Positions 22,559 to 31,639 are shown, counted from the first letter of the stretch. The stretch is DNA of 64,000 nucleotides from Arthrobacter psychrolactophilus (GCF_003219795.1 NZ_QJVC01000001.1:186001-250000); one strand, 5' to 3'. Translations and numbers: made by a program. Notes: generated from the letters alone by a model not told the origin.

Positions 22559-23845
22559 ATGGGAATCAAGATTTCAAAGGTATATAGGCCAATGGCGGCC
22601 TTCGCAGTGCTGGCACTGGCACTGTCCGCCTGTGGTGGCGGAAACGGTGGAGGAGGCGACGGTGGAGGTGCGGCGTCGCAGAACCTCGACTCCCGTGGCC
22701 CCATTACCTACGTCCAGGGCAAGGACAACTCGGAAGTAATCCGGCCCCTCGTGGATAAGTGGAACGCGGCCCACCCCGATGAGCAGGTCACGTTCAAGGA
22801 GCAGTCAGACAAGGCTGACCAGCAGCATGACGATCTGGTCCAGCGCTTCCAGGCCAAGAACGGCGACTATGACGTTGCCAGCGTGGATGTCGTGTGGACG
22901 GCTGAATTCGCTGCCAAGGGCTGGTTGCAGCCGCTGAAGGACACCATGGCCGTCGACACCACCGGGTTCTTGCCGGCAACCGTGGCAGCGGCAACGTATA
23001 AGGACACCTTGTACGCCGCACCGCAAACCTCCGACGGAGGCATCCTGTACTACCGCAAGGACCTGGTGCCGACTCCGCCCAAAACCTGGGAAGAGATGAT
23101 GGGCATGTGCTCCATCGCTAAGGAGAAGGGTATCGACTGCTATGCCGGCCAGCTTGCTCAGTATGAGGGGCTGACGGTCAACGTAGCCGAGGCCATCAAC
23201 ACCGCCGGCGGCACCATCGTTGATAAGGACGGTAAGGCCACCGTCGATGCGCCCGAGGCCAGGGCCGGGCTGAATAACCTGGTCCAGGCATACAAGGACG
23301 GCAATATCCCCAAGCAGGCAGTGACGTATCAGGAAGAGCAGGGCAGGGCGTCCTTCCAGGACGGCAAATTGATGTTCCTGCGTAACTGGCCGTACGTCTA
23401 CAACCTGGCCAAAACGGACGGGGCCTCCAAGGTCAAGGACACCTTTGGCATTGCACCCTTGCCAGGCAAGGACGGTCCAGGTTCATCCTCTTTGGGCGGT
23501 CACAGTCTGGCAATCAGCGTTGATTCGAAGAACAAGGCCACGGCCAAGGACTTTGTGAGCTTCATGATCAGTGAAGAAACGCAAAAGTTCTATGCAACTC
23601 AGGGGTCCTTGGCACCGGTCTTGGAAAGTCTCTACAGCGATGCGGCGCTGGTTGAAAAGCTGCCGTACCTGCCGGTGCTGCTGACCTCCATCCAGAACGC
23701 CGTGCCGCGACCCGTGACTCCGTTCTACCCTGCAGTTACCTTGGCCATCCAACAGAACAGCTTCGCTGCCATCAATGGGAGCAAGAGTGTGGATCAGGCC
23801 ATGACTGACATGCAGGCGGCCATCTCCGCTGCCGGAGCAAAGTAG
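22559..23845 (+). CDS. sugar ABC transporter substrate-binding lipoprotein
   Basis: 428-aa lipoprotein. Signal peptide with lipobox LALSAC (residues about 23-28), then a Gly-rich spacer GGGNGGGGDGGG, then the type 1 extracellular solute-binding fold (ITYVQGKDNSEVIRPLVDKW, YDVASVDVVWTAEFAAKGWL, GHSLAISVDSKNKATAKDFV). Resembles trehalose, maltose and alpha-glucoside binding proteins. ATG 22559 is chosen for its 7-nt distance from AGGAG; ATG 22553 is in frame. First gene of a transport operon with two permeases. With the divergent GH13 enzyme, it probably binds an alpha-linked glucose oligosaccharide. Confidence 0.9.
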   Translation: MGIKISKVYRPMAAFAVLALALSACGGGNGGGGDGGGAASQNLDSRGPITYVQGKDNSEVIRPLVDKWNAAHPDEQVTFKEQSDKADQQHDDLVQRFQAKNGDYDVASVDVVWTAEFAAKGWLQPLKDTMAVDTTGFLPATVAAATYKDTLYAAPQTSDGGILYYRKDLVPTPPKTWEEMMGMCSIAKEKGIDCYAGQLAQYEGLTVNVAEAINTAGGTIVDKDGKATVDAPEARAGLNNLVQAYKDGNIPKQAVTYQEEQGRASFQDGKLMFLRNWPYVYNLAKTDGASKVKDTFGIAPLPGKDGPGSSSLGGHSLAISVDSKNKATAKDFVSFMISEETQKFYATQGSLAPVLESLYSDAALVEKLPYLPVLLTSIQNAVPRPVTPFYPAVTLAIQQNSFAAINGSKSVDQAMTDMQAAISAAGAK

Positions 23846-23968
23846 CCGCAAAAGTGGATCCTGTGGCGTTCCCGGAGATGGCTAACTTCGCCGGGAGCGC
23901 CGCAGTGCCTGTTCTTCGCATCACGGTTTTCGTGGTGCAACACAGAGTCGTGGTGAAAGGAAAGCCGC

Positions 23969-25000
23969 ATGTCTATACAGCTTGAATCCGGGGCAGACCC
24001 CGGTAGAAAGATAGCCCGTAAGGGTAGTGAGAATAAGGAAGTTGGCCAGGATCGCAAGGAAAAGACGCAGGGTCGTGCGGCGGCGTTGCTGGTTGCCCCG
24101 TCTTTGCTTGTGCTCGCCATCGTTATTCTGTACCCGGTGCTGAATGCAATTTACATGTCCTTCCAACAGGACGAGGGCCTTGACCCTGTAACGGGTAGCT
24201 TTGTGGCTGGTGGTTTTGCCGGATTCGCCAACTACATTCACTGGCTGTTCCAGCAGTGTGAAACACCTACGGGAGCCGCAAGCTGTCCGCCCGGGACCTT
24301 GGGCGCCCAATTCTGGAGCGCCACGGGCGTTACCTTCTTCTTTACCGTCGTCACTGTCTTCTTTGAAACCATCCTGGGTTTTTGGATGGCAGTGATCATG
24401 GCCCGTACCTTCCGCGGCCGCAGTGTGCTGCGAGCGGCCGTGCTGGTGCCGTGGGCCATCCCCACGGCAGTGACCGCCAAGCTGTGGTTCTTCATCTTTG
24501 CCTTTGACGGCATCGCCAACACGCTGTTTAACACCGAGATCCTGTGGACCGGCAGTCAGGGACCTGCCCAGGCCGCCATCATCATCGCCGACGTTTGGAA
24601 GACCACCCCGTTCATGGCATTGCTCATCCTGGCCGGGCTGCAAATGATCCCCGCCGAGGTCTACGAGGCAGCCAAGGTCGACGGCGCATCCGCTTGGCAA
24701 CGCTTCCGCCTCATCACCCTGCCGCTGGTCAAGCCGGCGCTCATGGTGGCGATCTTGTTCCGAGTCCTGGATGCCCTGCGCATGTACGACCTGCCTGCCA
24801 TCATGACGGGCGGCGCCAATGGCACCACCACATTGTCCATCCTGGTGGTCAACCAGATTCGTGTTGGCTTCAACTCCGCAGCGGCTCTGTCCACCATCAC
24901 CTTCCTGATTATCTTCATCGTGGCATTTATCTTTGTCAGGTTCCTCGGAGCCAACGCTGTTGAATCCGCCAGTGGTGGGGAAAAGAGGAAAAACAAATGA
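23969..25000 (+). CDS. sugar ABC transporter permease (MalF type)
   Basis: 343 aa with six to seven transmembrane helices and a roughly 45-residue cytoplasmic N-terminal extension. A periplasmic insert carrying two Cys (CETPTGAASCPPG) follows the first helix. The EAA loop contacting the ATPase is seen as EVYEAAKVDGASAWQRFRLI (about residues 229-248). GAAAGGA precedes ATG. It lies 123 bp after the binding-protein gene and overlaps the next gene by ATGA. No ATP-binding gene lies nearby, so a shared MsiK-like ATPase encoded elsewhere is probably used. Confidence 0.92.
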   Translation: MSIQLESGADPGRKIARKGSENKEVGQDRKEKTQGRAAALLVAPSLLVLAIVILYPVLNAIYMSFQQDEGLDPVTGSFVAGGFAGFANYIHWLFQQCETPTGAASCPPGTLGAQFWSATGVTFFFTVVTVFFETILGFWMAVIMARTFRGRSVLRAAVLVPWAIPTAVTAKLWFFIFAFDGIANTLFNTEILWTGSQGPAQAAIIIADVWKTTPFMALLILAGLQMIPAEVYEAAKVDGASAWQRFRLITLPLVKPALMVAILFRVLDALRMYDLPAIMTGGANGTTTLSILVVNQIRVGFNSAAALSTITFLIIFIVAFIFVRFLGANAVESASGGEKRKNK

Positions 25001-25887
25001 GTACCTCAACAGCAAACGTGCAGGCCCACACCGCCGCCGCCAAATCGGTGGCCCGGCGTCGAGAATCCTGGGCTAATACCCGCACCTATATCAGTGCTGC
25101 CGTCATCGTGGTGTGGTGCCTGCTGCCGTTTTACTGGATGATCGTCACGGCTTTCAGGGACGTTGGCTACACCTTTGATTCCACACCTTTCTTTACGCAC
25201 GTCACTTGGGACAATTTCAAGACGGCTTTTTCCGCTGAAATGGGCAATCATCTAGATAAGGCCCTGATGAACTCTCTGTTTATCTCGGGTGTGACGACCG
25301 TGGTGGCTCTGCTGTTCGGGGTTTTCGCGGCATATGCGCTGGCCAGGCTGAAATTCCGTGGCAAATTTATGGTGCTGGGCGTGGTCTTGGGCGCCTCCAT
25401 GTTCCCCGGCGTTGCGATTGTCACTCCGCTGTTCCAGCTCTTTGGCAATATTGGCTGGATTGGCAGTTACCAGGCCTTGATCATTCCGAACATTTCCTTC
25501 GTGCTCCCCCTGACCGTCTACACTCTGACGTCCTTCTTCCGGGAAATGCCATGGGAACTGGAGGAAGCTGCCCGCATTGATGGGTGCACGCAAGGGCAGG
25601 CATTCCGCAAGATCATCATGCCCCTCGCGGCTCCTGCCGTCTTTACAACGGCGATTCTGGCGTTCATCGCTTCGTGGAACGAATACTTGATTGCGAGCAT
25701 CCTCTCCAACGACGCTACCCAAACGGTCACCGTGGCCATCGCCCGCTTTGCCGGGTCCGAACCTCACCAGGAACCGTATACGGCCGTCATGGCGGCCGGA
25801 ACGGTTGTCACGATTCCGTTGGTGATCCTCGTGTTGATCTTCCAGCGCAAGATCGTGGCCGGGTTGACCGCTGGGGCGGTGAAATAA
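24997..25887 (+). CDS. sugar ABC transporter permease (MalG type)
   Basis: 296 aa, six predicted membrane helices. The EAA motif is ELEEAARIDGCTQGQAFRKI (about 188-207), and the end of the protein, VTIPLVILVLIFQRKIVAGLTAGAVK, is the usual MalG-type C-terminus. Start ATG overlaps the upstream stop (ATGA). Forms the channel heterodimer with the preceding permease in the cytoplasmic membrane. Confidence 0.93.
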   Translation: MSTSTANVQAHTAAAKSVARRRESWANTRTYISAAVIVVWCLLPFYWMIVTAFRDVGYTFDSTPFFTHVTWDNFKTAFSAEMGNHLDKALMNSLFISGVTTVVALLFGVFAAYALARLKFRGKFMVLGVVLGASMFPGVAIVTPLFQLFGNIGWIGSYQALIIPNISFVLPLTVYTLTSFFREMPWELEEAARIDGCTQGQAFRKIIMPLAAPAVFTTAILAFIASWNEYLIASILSNDATQTVTVAIARFAGSEPHQEPYTAVMAAGTVVTIPLVILVLIFQRKIVAGLTAGAVK

Positions 25888-25890
25888 GCG

Positions 25891-26157
25891 ATGAGGAGTA
25901 CCGACAGTGGGCAGCCAGAGAATAACGCCCTGCACATCCCCACAAGTAAACAAAAGAGTGGTGAGGACTTCGACATCATCATTGGCTTTCTTGGTTTTTG
26001 GGCTGTCATCCTTTTTGCCGTGACGGTGTGGCTTGAGCTCACCGGACAGCCGGCCCTGATGTGGGCGATAGGATTGTTGCTGGTCTGTTTGGGGCTTTGG
26101 GGCATGATTCGGCTTCGCCGGAAACTGCCGGCCAGACGCGGTAGGCGGCCCCACTAA
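25891..26157 (+). CDS. small two-helix membrane protein, function unknown
   Basis: 88 aa. Polar N-terminal 26 residues, then two hydrophobic segments (IIIGFLGFWAVILFAVTVWL and MWAIGLLLVCLGLWGMIRL) and a strongly basic C-terminus (RRKLPARRGRRPH). It starts 3 bp after the second permease and 33 bp before the LacI gene, so it is very probably co-transcribed with the transporter. Not recognised; it might be an accessory subunit of the permease or merely a linked gene. Ribosome site weak. Confidence 0.7.
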   Translation: MRSTDSGQPENNALHIPTSKQKSGEDFDIIIGFLGFWAVILFAVTVWLELTGQPALMWAIGLLLVCLGLWGMIRLRRKLPARRGRRPH

Positions 26158-26190
26158 CGGAAGGCCGGGACGAACGAAAGGACGCAGGGC

Positions 26191-27204
26191 ATGAGGGTCA
26201 GTATTGACGACGTTGCCGCGCGAGCAGGAGTCTCTACGGCAACTGTTTCGCGTGCCCTGAGGGGCCTTCCCAAGGTCAACGCCGTTACCCGGCAAAAAGT
26301 CCTGGACGTGGCTCACGAGTTGGGTTATGTGCCCTCTCCATCGGCGACACGATTGGCCACGGGGCGGACTAAAACCGTTGGCGTGCTGGTTCCCTTCATC
26401 GACCGGTGGTACTTTGCGCACGCGCTGGAAGGCATCGACCAAGAGCTGCGTGAGCGGGGCTACAACCTGCTGTTATTCAGTCTTGGCGGCTACCTGCACG
26501 GCCAACAGCGCGTGTTCACCGAACAAATGGTTCGTAAGCAGATCGACGCGCTCGTGGTGTTGTGTCTGGGGCTGACGCCCATGGAATTGGCGGAGCTGCA
26601 GCGAATCCAGATCCCCATGATTTCGGTTGGCGGTCCGGTTAAAGGTTGCCAGGGTGTGCATGTGGATGATGTGGCCGCAGCGACCGCAGCGACCCAGCAT
26701 CTCATTGACCTCGGCCATCGTAGGATCGGGCATCTGCGCGGTGGCATCAATGATGAGCGGAACTTCGTGGTGCCGGCACTGCGCTCGGAGGCTTTCGAGG
26801 CCACCGTGCTCCGTGCCGGCCTGGAGCTTAAAGCTGAGTGGATTATCGCCGGAGACTTCACCGTCACCGAGGGCCTGGCTGCCGCGGTCCGCCTATTTGA
26901 TCTGCCGGGTGAGCGGCCCACGGCCGTCTTCTGTGGTTCCGATGAAATGGCCCTCGGGCTGATGTTTGAGGCTCGGCGACGCGGCATTCGCGTTCCTGAA
27001 GATTTATCGGTCGTCGGCATCGATGACCATGATTTCTCGGCACCCGCCGGGCTGTCCACTATCGCGCAAAAACCTGTGGAACACGGGCGGCGGGCCGCAC
27101 GCATGCTCCTTGCCGAACTTGACGGAGAAATTGGGGCGATTCAAGAAGAGCTCATGCCGTTCAACCTCGTTCAGCGTGAATCAACGGCGCCGCCGCAGGG
27201 CTAG
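26191..27204 (+). CDS. LacI family transcriptional regulator of the alpha-glucoside cluster
   Basis: 337 aa. N-terminal helix-turn-helix and hinge (SIDDVAARAGVSTATVSRAL, then KVLDVAHELGYVPSPSATRL), followed by a periplasmic-binding-protein-like effector domain from about residue 62 (TVGVLVPFIDRWYFAHALEG, PTAVFCGSDEMALGLMFEAR, EDLSVVGIDDHDFS). GAAAGGA precedes ATG. Last gene of the transporter operon; it probably represses the glucosidase and transporter through the palindrome at 22448-22463 until a sugar binds. The stop codon shares the bases CTAG with the stop of the convergent gene at 27201. Confidence 0.93.
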   Translation: MRVSIDDVAARAGVSTATVSRALRGLPKVNAVTRQKVLDVAHELGYVPSPSATRLATGRTKTVGVLVPFIDRWYFAHALEGIDQELRERGYNLLLFSLGGYLHGQQRVFTEQMVRKQIDALVVLCLGLTPMELAELQRIQIPMISVGGPVKGCQGVHVDDVAAATAATQHLIDLGHRRIGHLRGGINDERNFVVPALRSEAFEATVLRAGLELKAEWIIAGDFTVTEGLAAAVRLFDLPGERPTAVFCGSDEMALGLMFEARRRGIRVPEDLSVVGIDDHDFSAPAGLSTIAQKPVEHGRRAARMLLAELDGEIGAIQEELMPFNLVQRESTAPPQG

Positions 27205-28043
27205 TTGGCCCGGGCCAGCTGTCTGATGGGCATCCAGCGATTTGCGAGCCGACGGTAAGCAGCAGCCGCACCCGTGAAGTCGCCCTCCGCGAGGCATTCC
27301 AGACCCATATGCACATCCGCGGGGGAGTCATCGGGATGAACCCGGTTCGCCACGGGGCCGTAATCAAGCTCCAACATGCCCACCTCGCCGAACTCCTCGA
27401 GCCAGCCGAGCAAGTCCGTCAGATCCGCGAGAAGGTCAAGATCAGGAGCCATCGCGGCCAGCATCTTTAAGGTGCGTTCGGCCCTGGACCGGGCAGCGGC
27501 GAGCGGGATTTGGATGCGAACCGTGAGGATCTGACCGTTCGCCTCAACAACTTCCATGCGGTCGTTCGCATACACCAGAATGAACCAACTGAACGGGACG
27601 CCCCAGGTGGAGGAGCGGCTTTGCAACGGCATCTCAAAGTGCTGGCTCTCCGAGGCATGCTCGAGGCTCTGCGACCACTCGGCTTGTGAGAGCACCAGCG
27701 TGGCCAGCTGCTCCATGCCCCCAGACATCAACTCGGCCACGCTGGCGATGGACCGCGCCACCAGCTGATTGGGGGAATACAGCGTGGCCTCACCCTCGCC
27801 TAAGGTGAGGGTCCGCACCCGGTCCTCATCCGACGTCGGAAGTGGATTGTTTATCGTCTTGCTGACCCGGACCAGGGAGTCACCCAGTTCCCCAATATCG
27901 ATCGAGACGGCGTTTTGCTCCGGCGCGATGAGGCGCTCGAGGTGGGCAAATTCGGCAAGGGAGTACGCCTCACGCGGCAGATAGACGCGCAAGGTGGAGA
28001 CGAAGGGAAGTTGCACCCCGCCCAAGTACAGCGCACCTGTCAT
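27201..28043 (-). CDS. conserved actinobacterial protein of unknown function
   Basis: 280 aa, soluble, acidic. No catalytic motif recognised. It starts LYLGGVQLPFVSTLRVYLPR, a beta-rich opening followed by helical segments; the C-terminal third (LECLAEGDFTGAAAAYRRLANRW) resembles a short helical hairpin. It is similar in length and opening motif to uncharacterised proteins I recall as DUF8083, but I cannot confirm this. It begins 3 bp after the end of xth on the same strand, so the two form an operon; a role linked to DNA repair would be guesswork. Confidence 0.7.
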   Translation of the reverse strand: MTGALYLGGVQLPFVSTLRVYLPREAYSLAEFAHLERLIAPEQNAVSIDIGELGDSLVRVSKTINNPLPTSDEDRVRTLTLGEGEATLYSPNQLVARSIASVAELMSGGMEQLATLVLSQAEWSQSLEHASESQHFEMPLQSRSSTWGVPFSWFILVYANDRMEVVEANGQILTVRIQIPLAAARSRAERTLKMLAAMAPDLDLLADLTDLLGWLEEFGEVGMLELDYGPVANRVHPDDSPADVHMGLECLAEGDFTGAAAAYRRLANRWMPIRQLARAN

Positions 28044-28046
28044 AAA

Positions 28047-28850
28047 TCAGCCCAGCTCTACGATGACGGGTGCATGGTCGGAGGCGCCCTTACCCTTGCG
28101 TTCCTCGCGGTCGATCTCGGCAGAGCTCACGCGGGCAGCCAGCGCGGGGGAGGCCATGACGAAGTCGATCCGCATGCCCTCCTTCTTGGGGAAGCGCAGC
28201 TGCGTGTAATCCCAGTAGGTGTAGATGCCCGGGCCGGGATGCAGAGGACGGACGACATCGGTAAAACCGGCCGCCTCAAACGCCGAGAAGGCGGCGCGCT
28301 CGGGTTCGCTGACATGTGTGAGGCCCTGGGTGCGGAAAAAGTCGATGTCCCAGACGTCGTCGTCCTGAGGAGCGATATTCCAGTCACCCATGAGGGCGAT
28401 CTGGGCGTTGGGGTCTGCCGCGAGCCAGCCCGTAGCCTGATTCTTGAGCTCGTCGAGCCACTGCAGCTTGTAGGGCATGTGCTCATCGTCAAGGGCACGG
28501 CCATTAGGCACGTAGAGGCTCCAGATACGCACGCCATTGCACGTGGCGGCGATGGCGCGGGCTTCCTGCACCGGATCTAGGCCGCCCTTGCCGAAGGCCG
28601 GTTGGTTCACGAAGGTGCGTTCCACATCTTCCAGACCAACACGGGAGGCAATCGCGACGCCGTTCCACTGGCTGAAACCAAAATGGGCTACCTCGTAGCC
28701 ATTGTTTTCAAAGAGTTCCCACGGGAAATTCTCGTCCTTGCACTTGGTTTCTTGGATGGCCAGCACATCGGCGTCGGTACGGCGCAGCCAGTCCTCCACA
28801 CGGTCGGCACGGGCGCGGAGCGAATTTACATTCCAGGTAGCGATCTTCAC
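28047..28850 (-). CDS. xth: exodeoxyribonuclease III (AP endonuclease)
   Basis: 267-aa Mg-dependent nuclease of the EEP fold that removes nucleotides 3' to 5' from double-stranded DNA and cleaves at abasic sites. Seen in order: KIATWNVNSLRAR (N-terminus), LAIQETKC with metal-binding Glu, MGDWNIAPQDDDVWD with Asp/Asn, FLRTQGLTHV-like region, MRIDFVMAS and the closing SDHAPVIVEL with the catalytic Asp-His. Length is standard. First gene of a two-gene unit with the hypothetical gene 3 bp downstream. Confidence 0.93.
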   Translation of the reverse strand: MKIATWNVNSLRARADRVEDWLRRTDADVLAIQETKCKDENFPWELFENNGYEVAHFGFSQWNGVAIASRVGLEDVERTFVNQPAFGKGGLDPVQEARAIAATCNGVRIWSLYVPNGRALDDEHMPYKLQWLDELKNQATGWLAADPNAQIALMGDWNIAPQDDDVWDIDFFRTQGLTHVSEPERAAFSAFEAAGFTDVVRPLHPGPGIYTYWDYTQLRFPKKEGMRIDFVMASPALAARVSSAEIDREERKGKGASDHAPVIVELG

Positions 28851-29396
28851 CTGTCCAAGCTATCAAGTAATTCTCTGAGGCGGGCCTGCGAAAACCCTCG
28901 CGAATGGAATAACTGTGGGAAGAGACACCCCGCAGATGAGGCTGCAGAGATGATTAAGGCCCCTATGGTCACAAAGCTGTAACGCCTACTGAGCCGCGAG
29001 TACTCGATGCGATGTGCGGACTTTGGAGATTATTGGGCCAAAAAACAGTCAAAATTACGCTGATAGTGAAAATGCCTTTGTTAGCGTGGGAATGAACCAG
29101 TAGACCGACAAGCCTGCGGGCAACTGCCATGTGGTCAATGCGGGGATGACGAATCATCCTGTCAATGCGTTGAAACGGGCAGCCAGACACAGGCCGTCGA
29201 ACTGGCGGCAGGGATAGCTTCCCGTTCCCCCACCGAGGTGTGGGGCCGTCTTTCCTTGCTGCCCCGGCCGGGGCATGCGGGGGAGCGAAGAGTTTGACGC
29301 GTATCAACGCCTGCAGCACGAAACACCAATCGCGACTGTTCGCCGTGTCCCTCGCCGAAAGGCCGGGATCCGAACATCCGCGTAGATGGGTACTAC
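28851..29396 (+). other. 546-bp intergenic leader before the glycine betaine operon
   Basis: No convincing gene. Downstream of 29085 it is GC-rich and full of pairing potential: GGATGA-CGAA-TCATCC (29144-29159) flanked by two direct copies of GTCAATGCG (29134-29142, 29161-29169); CCCCAC facing GTGTGGGG around 29227-29245; and the 14-bp palindrome GCCCCGGCCGGGGC (29261-29274). This could be an untranslated leader with regulatory structure; it matches no riboswitch I can name. The 28851-29080 part shows nothing distinctive. Confidence 0.4.
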
Positions 29397-30710
29397 GTGT
29401 ACGAAGCAACAAACGAACAAAATAACGACGCCGAGAACGCCATTGCACTGAGCGTTAAGAATTTGTACAAAGTTTTTGGCAAGCGCCCGGCCGAGGTCAT
29501 CAAACGCCTCAAGGGTGGCAAGAAGCGCGATGAACTGACCGCGTTGGGCACGGCCGCCGTCATTGACGCCTCCTTTGAGGTTAAAAAGGGCGAGATCTTC
29601 GTTGTCATGGGCCTGTCCGGCTCGGGCAAGTCCACGTTGATCCGCACCTTAAACGGTTTGTGGTCGCCCACCGAGGGCTCAGTGGTTGTCGGGGGAAGCG
29701 ATATTTCCAAGGTCAGCGACAAAGAACTGCGCCGCGTCCGACAGCAAAAGATCTCCATGGTCTTCCAGCACTTTGCACTCATGCCGCACCGTACCGTGCT
29801 GGAGAACGCCGCCTATGCCCTTGAAGTTCAAGGCGTGGCGAAGCCGGAGCGTCTGGCTCGCGCCGAAAAAATCCTCTCCCTTGTGGGGCTGGAAGGCTGG
29901 GGCGAAAAGTACCCCGGCGAGCTCTCCGGAGGCATGCAGCAACGCGTTGGCTTGGCCCGCGCCCTGTGCGCCGAAACCGATATCTTGCTCATGGATGAGG
30001 CCTTCTCCGCCTTGGATCCCTTGATTAGGCGCGAAATGCAGGAGCAATTGGTGCTGCTGCAATCCGAGCTCGACAAGACCATCATCTTCATCACGCACGA
30101 CCTCAACGAGGCCATGTTCCTCGGTGACCGGATCGCCGTCATGCGTGATGGTGAGATCGTCCAGATTGGCACCCCGGATGAGATCCTCACCCACCCGGCC
30201 AACGACTATGTGGCCCAATTTGTGCAGGACGTGGATCGCACCCGCGTACTGACGGCCGGTGGCGTCATGGAACCGCCCCTGGCCGTGGTTAACCTTTCTG
30301 GTGGGCCCCGCAACGCCTTGCGCACCATGCGCGATCTGCAGGTCTCCGCCGCATTTGTGGTGGACCGCCGCCGGAATTATCTGGGCATTGTGCGCGACCG
30401 CGACGTCATGAAACAGGTCGAGGCGCACAGCTCCGATTTGGGCGCCGTGGTGCGTGTTGGGATCGATCCGGTCAGCCCCGAGACGTCGTTGAACGATCTC
30501 TTTGGCCGCGCCGTCGAGAGTCCCATCCCATTGCCTGTTGTGGACGACGCCGGACGGCTCGTAGGTGCCTTGCCGAGAGTCACGCTCCTGGCCGCCTTGG
30601 GCAACGTCCCCTCCACCACCGGTGAATTCCCCGTGGTTGATGCGGTCGTGGCGCCCATCCCCGAACAAGTTGTCACCGCCGCTCTGGCCTTGACCGAAGG
30701 AGACGCATAG
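29397..30710 (+). CDS. glycine betaine/proline ABC transporter ATPase with CBS domains
   Basis: 437 aa, ProV/OpuAA/GbuA type. Residues about 55-290 are the ATPase: Walker A GLSGSGKST, Q-loop MVFQHFALMPHRT, signature LSGGMQQRVGLARAL, Walker B ILLMDEAFSALD, His in IIFITHD. Residues about 310-430 hold a CBS pair (LRTMRDLQVSAAFVVDRRRN, YLGIVRDRDV, PLPVVDDAGRLVGALPRVTL), the part that senses ionic strength or binds c-di-AMP in related transporters. GTG 29397 is the first in-frame start and has only a weak ribosome site; translation could start a little further in. Stop and the next GTG overlap by one base. Osmoprotectant import. Confidence 0.93.
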   Translation: MYEATNEQNNDAENAIALSVKNLYKVFGKRPAEVIKRLKGGKKRDELTALGTAAVIDASFEVKKGEIFVVMGLSGSGKSTLIRTLNGLWSPTEGSVVVGGSDISKVSDKELRRVRQQKISMVFQHFALMPHRTVLENAAYALEVQGVAKPERLARAEKILSLVGLEGWGEKYPGELSGGMQQRVGLARALCAETDILLMDEAFSALDPLIRREMQEQLVLLQSELDKTIIFITHDLNEAMFLGDRIAVMRDGEIVQIGTPDEILTHPANDYVAQFVQDVDRTRVLTAGGVMEPPLAVVNLSGGPRNALRTMRDLQVSAAFVVDRRRNYLGIVRDRDVMKQVEAHSSDLGAVVRVGIDPVSPETSLNDLFGRAVESPIPLPVVDDAGRLVGALPRVTLLAALGNVPSTTGEFPVVDAVVAPIPEQVVTAALALTEGDA

Positions 30711-31564
30711 TGGAACCGATGTTTAGGATCCCGTTGGGCGACTGGGTTGAGATTGGCCTCGACTGGCTGACAACAACACTGGATGCCGTATTTGACTTCA
30801 TCCGCGCCATCTTGGTGGGCGCCTATGACGGTATTGAATGGCTATTTTCGGCACCGCCGTACTGGGTTGTCATCGTGGTCTTTGCCGCGATTGCCTGGTG
30901 GGCCAGCGGCTGGAAATTAGGGGTCGGCACCGCCTTTGGTTTTGCCGTCATTGTGGGCGTCAACCAGTGGGAAAACGCCATGAACTCCCTCGCGCTGGTG
31001 CTCATTGCCACGGTGGTTACGGTTGTCATCAGTATCCCGTTGGGGATCTGGGCGGCCAGCTCAAACCGGGCCTCGGCCATCATTAAACCCATTCTGGATT
31101 TCATGCAGACCATGCCGGCCATGGTGTATTTGATTCCCGCCCTGGTCATGTTCCGTGTGGGCGTAGTCCCAGGCATCGTCGCCACCATCATCTTCTCGAT
31201 GGCCCCCGGCGTCCGCTTCACGGAACTTGGCATTCGTGGCGTGGATCAGGAAGTTGTGGAAGCCGGGCATGCCTTTGGCTCCAGCCCGGCACGCATCCTG
31301 CGCCAGATTCAGCTGCCGCTGGCACGCCCCACCATCATGGCGGGCGTCAACCAGGTCATCATGCTCTCACTTTCCATGGTGGTCATCGCCGGCATGGTGG
31401 GCGCGGGCGGATTGGGCGGCGACGTGGTCGCGAGCCTGAGCCGCATCGATGCCGGGCTGGGCTTCGAGGCGGGTATCGCCGTCGTCATTTTGGCGATCTT
31501 CCTAGACCGGGTCACGGCCAGCTTCGGCAAGAATACGGCCGGAACGCGCGGCAAGAACAGCTAA
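30710..31564 (+). CDS. glycine betaine/proline ABC transporter permease
   Basis: 284 aa, ProW/OpuAB/GbuB type. An amphipathic N-terminal helix region (DWLTTTLDAVFDFIRAILVG) precedes about six membrane helices. The EAA-like coupling segment is ELGIRGVDQEVVEAGHAFGS with ARILRQIQLPLARPTIMAGV. GTG start overlaps the ATPase stop by one base, showing coupled translation. Forms a homodimeric channel with the ATPase; the binding protein follows 75 bp downstream. Confidence 0.94.
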   Translation: MEPMFRIPLGDWVEIGLDWLTTTLDAVFDFIRAILVGAYDGIEWLFSAPPYWVVIVVFAAIAWWASGWKLGVGTAFGFAVIVGVNQWENAMNSLALVLIATVVTVVISIPLGIWAASSNRASAIIKPILDFMQTMPAMVYLIPALVMFRVGVVPGIVATIIFSMAPGVRFTELGIRGVDQEVVEAGHAFGSSPARILRQIQLPLARPTIMAGVNQVIMLSLSMVVIAGMVGAGGLGGDVVASLSRIDAGLGFEAGIAVVILAIFLDRVTASFGKNTAGTRGKNS

Positions 31565-31639
31565 CTTCGCCCTTATGAAGAGTATGCAAACCAATCGCGG
31601 CAGCAAGGCATGTAGTGCTGCCAATGAAAGGAATGAATC

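Noticed and set aside
29140-29160. Guanidine-II (mini-ykkC) like hairpin with an ACGA loop
   Set aside because: Only one hairpin is present; the class needs two ACGR-loop hairpins, and the downstream gene is not a guanidine exporter.
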